Positions 52,654 to 57,668 of a DNA stretch of 57,668 bases are shown here, in pieces. The notes beneath the pieces were generated by a model that did no database searches, was not told the origin of the DNA, and saw only the letters and a list, made by a program, of their open reading frames with translations. This stretch comes from CAKQOE01 sp051892195 (lineage in GTDB: Bacteria > Bacillota > Clostridia > Peptostreptococcales > Anaerovoracaceae). Where the stretch lies: the NCBI GenBank assembly GCA_051892195.1, contig JBJFFZ010000035.1, forward strand, positions 1 to 57,668, given 5' to 3'. Numbering within the stretch: position 1 is the stretch's first letter; every line of letters starts with the position of its first letter. The position numbers and the translations under genes were made by a program.

Positions 52654-53499
52654 ATGTTACTGGCATTTGATGTAGGAAACACTAACATCGTACTGGGAGT
52701 ATTCAAGGGAAAGAAACTGATTCAGAACTGGCGGATGGAGACCGACAAGGACAAGAGCGCCGACGAATACGGTATGCTGATCAACCAGCTGTTCAAGTAT
52801 CATAATCTGAATACGGCAGACGTAAAGGATGTGATTATCTCGACGGTAGTACCGTCCATTTCCTACACACTTCAGCATCTTTCCATCAAGTATTTCAATA
52901 TCCGGGCCATTGAAGTAGGTCCCGGAATCAAGACGGGCATGGTCATCAAGTATGACAACCCGAAGCAGGTCGGGGCAGACCGTATCGTAAATGCCGTGGC
53001 TGCGTACCAGAAGTACGGCGGCCCGCTGATCGTCATCGATTTCGGTACAGCCACCACCTTCTGCTGCATTTCAGAGAAGTGCGAGTATCTGGGGGGAACC
53101 ATTGCTCCCGGCATCAAGATTTCTTCCGATGCTCTCTTTGAAAAGACAGCAAAGCTTCCCCGCGTAGAGCTGGTGGACCCGGGCCATGCCATCTGCAGAA
53201 ACACCATCGAAAGTATGCAGTCCGGCCTTGTGTACGGCCATATGGGAGTTGCTGACTACATTATCCGCAAGATGAAGGAAGAATATCATGCCATGACCGG
53301 AGGGGATCCGGACAAGATGACCGTGGTGGCTACCGGCGGTCTTGCAACCATGATCTCCCACGGCGTCAAGTCCATCGACCATGTGGATCGGCTTCTGACG
53401 CTGGAAGGTCTTGCCATCATATATGAAAAGAACAAGAACAACTTCGGAAACAGAAATAATTCCAGCCGCGAACACATCGAAATGCGGGCGGAGGAATAA
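52654..53499 (+). CDS. coaX: Type III pantothenate kinase
   Basis: CoaX phosphorylates pantothenate, the first step of coenzyme A synthesis. The 281-residue ASKHA-fold protein has the phosphate loop 'AFDVGNTNIVLGVF', 'GADRIVNAVAA' and 'IVIDFGTATTF'. The 130-base region upstream carries a GC-rich hairpin but no clear promoter. TAAGGAGG precedes the ATG. Its stop codon overlaps the dusB start in the form TAATG. Confidence 0.95.
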   Translation: MLLAFDVGNTNIVLGVFKGKKLIQNWRMETDKDKSADEYGMLINQLFKYHNLNTADVKDVIISTVVPSISYTLQHLSIKYFNIRAIEVGPGIKTGMVIKYDNPKQVGADRIVNAVAAYQKYGGPLIVIDFGTATTFCCISEKCEYLGGTIAPGIKISSDALFEKTAKLPRVELVDPGHAICRNTIESMQSGLVYGHMGVADYIIRKMKEEYHAMTGGDPDKMTVVATGGLATMISHGVKSIDHVDRLLTLEGLAIIYEKNKNNFGNRNNSSREHIEMRAEE

Positions 53500-54506
53500 T
53501 GAATTCTGAAACAGTAAACGAACAGACGGCTGCTGCAGCCGCAGCAGAGCTTCCCGGACAGGTGGAGATCGGAGGGATTGTCTTTGAAAACCCCTTCTTT
53601 CTTGCTCCTTTAGCGGGAATCACGGATGCGCCCTTCCGGCGGATCTGCCGCAGCTTCGGCGCCGGCGCCGTGTATTCGGAGATGATCAGCGCCAAGGGTC
53701 TGTATTATAACGACAAGGTCACGGAAAAGCTGCTGACCATCTATGAGGATGAGCTGCCTGTGGTGTATCAGCTCTTTGGCTCCGATCCGGAGACCATGGG
53801 CTATGCGGCAGATGCTCTGTCCCGGCGGAAAAACTGCATGATCGACATCAATATGGGCTGTCCTGTTCCAAAGGTGGTCAAGGGCGGCGACGGTTCTGCG
53901 CTGCTCCGGGACCCGGAGCGGATTTCTGCTGTTGTGGAGGCGGTTGTCCGCAGGGCAAAAAAACCGGTGACGGTGAAGATCCGCACCGGCTGGGACGAAA
54001 CCTGCATCAATGCAGTGGAAAACGCGAAGCGCATTGAGGCCGCAGGAGCGGCCGCCATCTGTGTTCACGGTCGCACCCGCGCCCAGATGTACAGCGGAAC
54101 GGCGGACCGGTCGGTGATTCGGGCGGTCAAGGAAGCCGTGAAGATTCCTGTCATCGGAAACGGGGACATTTTTGATGTGGAAAGCTGTCGGTCCATGTTT
54201 GAGCAGACCGGCTGCGATGCCGTCATGGTGGCCCGGGGCGCCCTGGGAAATCCGTGGATTTTTCATTCGCTGATTCGGGGAGAGGATTACATTCCTGATA
54301 AGGCGGAGCGGATCGGCGTGGTCCGGAAGCATTTCCGGCTGATGCTGGAAGAAAAGGGCGAATATGCGGCAGTAAGGCTGATGCGAAAGCACATCGGCTG
54401 GTATATCAAGGGCATGCGGGGAGCTGTGGCTCTGAGGAGAACCATCAATGAGATGGAGAGCGCGGAGGAGATTTTTGAGGCTCTGCAGCGGCTCGAGGAA
54501 ATATAG
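53499..54506 (+). CDS. dusB: tRNA-dihydrouridine synthase (DusB-like)
   Basis: Dus enzymes reduce uridine in tRNA D-loops using FMN. The 335-residue TIM barrel shows 'LAPLAGITDAPFRRICRSFG', 'INMGCPVPKVVKGGDGSALL' with the catalytic Cys, 'KIRTGWDE' and 'CVHGRTRAQMY'. It overlaps coaX by one base. In Bacillus the corresponding gene also lies just before lysS, so the assignment to the DusB branch fits position as well as sequence. Confidence 0.93.
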   Translation: MNSETVNEQTAAAAAAELPGQVEIGGIVFENPFFLAPLAGITDAPFRRICRSFGAGAVYSEMISAKGLYYNDKVTEKLLTIYEDELPVVYQLFGSDPETMGYAADALSRRKNCMIDINMGCPVPKVVKGGDGSALLRDPERISAVVEAVVRRAKKPVTVKIRTGWDETCINAVENAKRIEAAGAAAICVHGRTRAQMYSGTADRSVIRAVKEAVKIPVIGNGDIFDVESCRSMFEQTGCDAVMVARGALGNPWIFHSLIRGEDYIPDKAERIGVVRKHFRLMLEEKGEYAAVRLMRKHIGWYIKGMRGAVALRRTINEMESAEEIFEALQRLEEI

Positions 54507-54524
54507 AAAGGAAGAGGTACCGAA

Positions 54525-55001
54525 ATGGCGAAAGAAGAAATGATCGTTACCCAGGAGGGGTATGACAAATTAGTTGCGGAGCACGAAGAGCTTACTGCAG
54601 TCAGAAGACTTGAGGTTGCGGAACGTCTGAAGGAAGCTATCTCATACGGAGACCTTTCTGAAAATGCCGAATACGATGCAGCAAAAAATGAACAGGCAGA
54701 GCTGGAGGAAAGGATTCTCAAGCTGGAAGCCATGATCCGCAACGCCAGAGTTCTGGACGAATCCGAAATCAGCTCTGACAAGGTAAACCTGGGCCATACG
54801 GTAAGGGTGAGATACCTGGATGACGGTCTGGAGGAAACCTACAAGATCGTGGGCTCCAACGAATCCGATCCGCTGAACGGCATGATTTCAAACGAATCCG
54901 CCATCGGACGGGGACTGATGACAAAGAGCCTTGACGAAGAGGTTGAAATCGAAATTCCGGACGGCATTGTACGTCTGAAGATCCTCGAAATTTCAAGATA
55001 G
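54525..55001 (+). CDS. greA: Transcription elongation factor GreA
   Basis: GreA stimulates transcript cleavage by paused RNA polymerase. The 158-residue protein has the usual length. The N-terminal coiled coil includes 'RLEVAERLKEAISYGDLSEN', where the acidic tip residues are conserved, followed by 'AEYDAAKNEQAELEERI'. The C-terminal FKBP-like domain has 'SNESAIGRGLMTKSLDEEVE'. It lies between dusB and lysS, an arrangement common in clostridia. GGAAGAGG precedes the start. Confidence 0.96.
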   Translation: MAKEEMIVTQEGYDKLVAEHEELTAVRRLEVAERLKEAISYGDLSENAEYDAAKNEQAELEERILKLEAMIRNARVLDESEISSDKVNLGHTVRVRYLDDGLEETYKIVGSNESDPLNGMISNESAIGRGLMTKSLDEEVEIEIPDGIVRLKILEISR

Positions 55002-55056
55002 AAGGCGACAGGGCGGATCCTGATCCGTCCTGAATTTATGTATACAGGAGATGAAA

Positions 55057-56997
55057 ATGAGCGAAGAAAACAAGAAGGAACAGGTGCAGGAGGCTGCTGC
55101 GCCGACAGAAAAGGAACTGGGCGAACAGAGAAAGATCAGAAGAGAAAAGCTGGCTCAGCTGCAGGCGGAAGGCAGAGACCCGTTCCAGATCATGAAGTAC
55201 GATGTGACTCACCACAGCATGGAGCTGAAGGATGAGGAAAAATATGCCGAAATGGAAGGAAAGACGGTTACTGTAGCAGGCCGTCTCATGTCAAAGCGTG
55301 TCATGGGCAAGGCCTCTTTCTGCCACGTGCAGGATCTGCAGGGCAGAATTCAGGCTTATGTTACAAAGGATGTTCTGGGAGAGGAACCGTACAAGGACTT
55401 CAAGAAGCTGGATATCGGAGATATCGTAGGCATCCGGGGCGAAGTTTTCAAGACAAAGACCGGGGAAATTTCCATCCATGCAGCGGAGGTGACTCTGCTG
55501 GCAAAGAGCCTTCAGATCCTTCCGGAAAAGTACCACGGCCTGACAAATACAGATATGCGTTACCGTCAGCGCTATGTGGACCTGATTATGAACGAGGATG
55601 TAAAGGATACCTTTATCAAGCGTTCAAAGATTATTGCTGAAATCCGTAATTATCTGAACGGCCAGGGTTTCCTGGAGGTGGAAACACCGATGCTGGTATC
55701 CAATGCCGGCGGTGCTGCAGCAAGACCGTTCTATACACACTTCAACGCGCTGGACGAGGAGCTGAAGCTGAGAATCTCTCTGGAGCTTTACCTGAAGCGT
55801 CTCATCGTAGGGGGACTGGAAAAGGTTTACGAAATCGGAAGAGTTTTCCGTAACGAAGGCGTAGACACCCGCCACAATCCGGAATTTACGCTGATGGAGC
55901 TCTATCAGGCATACACCGACTATCACGGCATGATGGAGCTTACAGAAAACCTGTACCGCCACCTTGCCCAGACAGTATGCGGCTCTCTGGTGCTCCAGTA
56001 CGGCGACAAGGTCATCGACCTGTCCAAGCCGTTTGAAAAGATCACCATGATCGATGCGGTTAAGAAGTACAGCGGCGTGGACTTCAGCAAGATCGAGACT
56101 GTTGAAGAAGCAAGAGCCGCCGCAAAGGAACATAACGTAGAATACGAGGAACGCCACAAGAGAGGGGATATCCTGAACCTCTTCTTTGACGAATTTGTAG
56201 AGGACAACCTGATCCAGCCGACCTTCATCATGGATCACCCGGTGGAAATTTCACCGCTGACAAAGAGAAAGCCGGAGGATCCGGAATACACAGAACGGTT
56301 CGAATTTTACATGAACGGCTGGGAGCTTGCAAATGCGTACTCCGAGCTCAATGACCCGATCGATCAGAGAGAGCGCTTCCGCGCACAGGAAGAACAGTTT
56401 GCTGCCGGTGATGATGAAGCCCAGCACACAGACGAAGACTTCCTGAACGCTCTGGAAATCGGCATGCCTCCGACGGGCGGCATCGGCTTCGGCATCGACC
56501 GTATGGTTATGCTCCTCACAGACAGTGCGGCCATCCGGGACGTGCTCCTGTTCCCGACCATGAAGAGTCTGGACGGCGGAGCAAAGAAGAACGAAGCCCA
56601 CAACGAAGCAGCAGCAAAGATCGACTTCTCCAAGGTAGAGATCGAGCCCCTCTTCGAAGAGGCTGTGGATTTTGAGACTTTCAGCAAGTCAGACTTCCGG
56701 GCCGTAAAGGTAAAGGACTGCGAAGCCGTGAAGAAGAGCGACAAGCTTCTGAAGTTCACTCTGGATGACGGAACCGGCACGGACCGCATCATCCTGAGCG
56801 GCATTCACAAGTATTATGAACCGGAAGAGCTGGTGGGCAAGACCCTGATCGCCATCACAAATCTCCCACCGAGAAAGATGATGGGCATCGACTCCTGCGG
56901 CATGCTCCTTTCCGCAGTTCACTCCGAAGAAGGCGAAGAACGGCTGAACCTCATGATGATCAGCGACGCTGTTCCTGCCGGAGCGAAGCTTTATTAG
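55057..56997 (+). CDS. lysS: Lysyl-tRNA synthetase (class II) with C-terminal tRNA-binding domain
   Basis: LysRS charges tRNA-Lys. The 646-residue protein has the N-terminal OB-fold, class II motif 2 'FRNEGVDTRHNPEFTLMELY' and motif 3 'GIGFGIDRMVMLLT'. Ordinary bacterial LysRS ends near residue 500. Here about 110 extra residues (from about 538) form a Trbp111/EMAP-type tRNA-binding domain ('FRAVKVKDCEAVKKSDKLLK', 'YEPEELVGKTLIAITNL'), like the one on MetRS at 45099. The ATG at 55057 has AGGAG six bases upstream; an ATG at 55051 is too close. It is the last gene of the block starting at tilS. Confidence 0.95.
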   Translation: MSEENKKEQVQEAAAPTEKELGEQRKIRREKLAQLQAEGRDPFQIMKYDVTHHSMELKDEEKYAEMEGKTVTVAGRLMSKRVMGKASFCHVQDLQGRIQAYVTKDVLGEEPYKDFKKLDIGDIVGIRGEVFKTKTGEISIHAAEVTLLAKSLQILPEKYHGLTNTDMRYRQRYVDLIMNEDVKDTFIKRSKIIAEIRNYLNGQGFLEVETPMLVSNAGGAAARPFYTHFNALDEELKLRISLELYLKRLIVGGLEKVYEIGRVFRNEGVDTRHNPEFTLMELYQAYTDYHGMMELTENLYRHLAQTVCGSLVLQYGDKVIDLSKPFEKITMIDAVKKYSGVDFSKIETVEEARAAAKEHNVEYEERHKRGDILNLFFDEFVEDNLIQPTFIMDHPVEISPLTKRKPEDPEYTERFEFYMNGWELANAYSELNDPIDQRERFRAQEEQFAAGDDEAQHTDEDFLNALEIGMPPTGGIGFGIDRMVMLLTDSAAIRDVLLFPTMKSLDGGAKKNEAHNEAAAKIDFSKVEIEPLFEEAVDFETFSKSDFRAVKVKDCEAVKKSDKLLKFTLDDGTGTDRIILSGIHKYYEPEELVGKTLIAITNLPPRKMMGIDSCGMLLSAVHSEEGEERLNLMMISDAVPAGAKLY

Positions 56998-57173
56998 GCG
57001 GAGGGTTACACCGGTTTTCATCCCCTGATTTCGGGAGCAAAACTGTGTCATATTTAACAATTGATCTGCAGATGACAGTAAAATGACAGCGAATTGCTGC
57101 CCACACCTGTCTGATAGCGATTGACGATGGCTGCGTCAGCAAAATTCAATAGCGCAATTACTTAACAGCACTT

Positions 57174-57217
57174 AGAGCACTTTTTGAAAGACATTTTCGA
57201 AAGGTGCTCTTTTTTTT
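57174..57217 (+). terminator. Strong terminator downstream of lysS
   Basis: A 16-bp stem (57174-57189 with 57195-57210, with G-T pairs) and loop GACAT is followed by seven or more T residues. It lies 177 bases after lysS. The bases between hold a weaker hairpin (57014-57043) without a T run and no gene. Confidence 0.85.
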
Positions 57218-57340
57218 GCTCTGGCGGCAGGGGACTTCAATTGCGGAGGCTCTGGTGGGCAGGGGCGTCTGCTGAAATAATGCAATGCGGATTGCTGCAA
57301 ACATTTCGACGGAGCGAAGGTGATGAACTGGAGGTGACTT

Positions 57341-57478
57341 ATGCATAGCCTAAAGATTATGGATAATATAAAATCCATGTATTTCACATTATGGAATAAC
57401 CTGCGTATAATAAGCATTGTCAGGAGGGAACAGCACCGGGCGAGAGGCCCACAGGGGTTCCCGAATGGCAGAAAATAA
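57341..57478 (+). CDS. Small ORF, 45 codons, possible leader peptide
   Basis: An ATG preceded by a near-perfect GGAGGTGA ribosome site at four to five bases opens a frame of 45 residues, beginning 'MHSLKIMDNIKSMYFTLWNN' and ending with a basic, Gly/Pro-containing tail. I recognise no family. A promoter-like pair lies inside it (57383-57411), so either the peptide is real or the promoter is. It could be a leader peptide for the structured RNA that follows, a small membrane-active peptide, or the remnant of a longer gene. Confidence 0.35.
   Translation: MHSLKIMDNIKSMYFTLWNNLRIISIVRREQHRARGPQGFPNGRK
57383..57411 (+). promoter_or_regulatory. Promoter for the structured RNA at the right edge
   Basis: TTCACA (57383-57388), a 17-bp spacer and TATAAT (57406-57411) make a strong promoter with one mismatch in the -35. 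The transcript would start near 57418 and enter the structured region. Confidence 0.6.
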
Positions 57479-57668
57479 GTCATAAATAAGCTCGTAAAAA
57501 TAATTATCAATCGCGTAGAAGCCGGCGCCCGCGCCGGACCGCAGAGTGTACCAGGAGGCGATCTGGGCAGTTTCAGAGCAGTAGATTCCAGTCCGGCTGA
57601 AGCCGGGGAATCTTTGCGTCGAAACTGCGCGCCAGATCAGAGATCTGGGCAGTTTCAGAAAAGGAGAA
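57418..57668 (+). ncRNA. Structured leader or non-coding RNA with competing hairpins (cut by the window edge)
   Basis: Successive hairpins follow the promoter: GGGAAC with GTTCCC enclosing GGGC with GCCC (about 57426-57462), then CCGGCG with CGCCGG (57522-57537). A long composite stem follows: 57560-57566 with 57632-57638, 57567-57574 with 57621-57628, 57583-57589 with 57607-57613, and 57593-57598 with 57601-57606. An 18-base copy of the first arm, GATCTGGGCAGTTTCAGA, returns at 57642-57659 and can pair with the same partner strand across a three-base loop. The window then ends in AAAAGGAG, a ribosome-site-like sequence. The two pairings exclude each other, which suggests an RNA switch. It could also be a tandem repeat of 82 bases or the leader of an rRNA operon. 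I match it to no known riboswitch class. Confidence 0.5.

Noticed and set aside
55002..55056. T-box leader expected before a tRNA synthetase gene
   Set aside because: The gaps before lysS, metG and glnS are short and none contains the AGGGTGG-type T-box sequence.
57158..57346. 62-codon minus-strand frame near the right edge
   Set aside because: It reads through the strong terminator hairpin at 57174-57217 and has no ribosome site.
57426..57462. RNase P, tmRNA or 6S RNA at the right edge
   Set aside because: The hairpin set lacks the conserved sequences of these RNAs, such as the RNase P core or the tmRNA tRNA-like ends.
1..57668. CRISPR arrays, insertion sequences or prophage genes
   Set aside because: No regularly spaced repeats, transposase, integrase or phage structural genes were found.

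Overview
The window reads as the chromosome of an anaerobic, Gram-positive, endospore-forming member of the Clostridia. Evidence: low-GC-Firmicutes-style promoters and strong GGAGG ribosome sites, a sensory [FeFe]-hydrogenase operon, an ECF vitamin transporter, a CsoR/CopA copper operon, spore-type proteins (a SpoIIQ-like M23 protein, a SleL-like glycosidase), and the order tilS-ftsH-coaX-dusB-greA-lysS. A bacterial glnS, a LysRS with an extra C-terminal tRNA-binding domain and a short trigger factor suggest a lineage outside the model clostridia, perhaps near Family XIII/Anaerovoracaceae; that placement is inference. No insertion sequence, prophage, CRISPR array or rRNA was seen.

Layout. 1-660: no convincing protein gene; two copies of a structured RNA module, each followed by a hairpin, then a possible small RNA. 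662-3133: a BTAD (SARP-like) regulator and two tandem paralogous proteins of unknown function. 3197-3973 (minus): tRNA-Arg(CCT) and a CvpA-like membrane protein. 4172-7400: thioredoxin-like ferredoxin, PAS-containing [FeFe]-hydrogenase-like sensor and PP2C/SpoIIE phosphatase. 7589-11006: Lrp regulator, tadA, a secreted Ig-like protein, glnS. 11056-14222: copper operon with two CsoR operators and a CopA carrying a fused CopZ domain. 14374-16845: SleL-like glycosidase, thioesterase, DUF2889 protein. 17087-23708: AI-2E-type membrane protein, hybrid histidine kinase, lipoprotein, orphan prepilin peptidase, HAD phosphatase. 23772-27589: aroB-aroA-aroC-chorismate mutase. 27586-34973: fused EcfA1A2, EcfT, trmB, a cysteine hydrolase, cupin, nucleosidase, MATE and YitT proteins. 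35097-36430: SpoIIQ-like protein and an ECF S component. 36738-42893: truA, dCMP deaminase, tagO-like, wecB and a large LuxR/MalT-type regulator. 43057-47933: terminator of a possible small RNA, trigger factor, EamA transporter, metG, tatD. 47976-56997: PP2C phosphatase, tilS, ftsH, coaX, dusB, greA, lysS. 56998-57668: terminator, a 45-codon ORF, a promoter and a strongly structured region cut by the window edge.

How the genes work together. Several blocks are translationally coupled: the hydrogenase operon, coaX-dusB, the aro block running into ecfA-ecfT, and MATE-YitT. The aro block takes DAHP-derived intermediates through chorismate to prephenate, although the dehydroquinase, shikimate dehydrogenase and shikimate kinase steps are not here. 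tagO and wecB supply lipid-linked GlcNAc and UDP-ManNAc for envelope glycans, with the LAL regulator just downstream. The hydrogenase-like sensor plus phosphatase looks like an H2/redox-to-phosphorylation switch rather than an energy-conserving enzyme.

The least explained material is RNA: the tandem modules at the left edge and the competing hairpins at the right edge.
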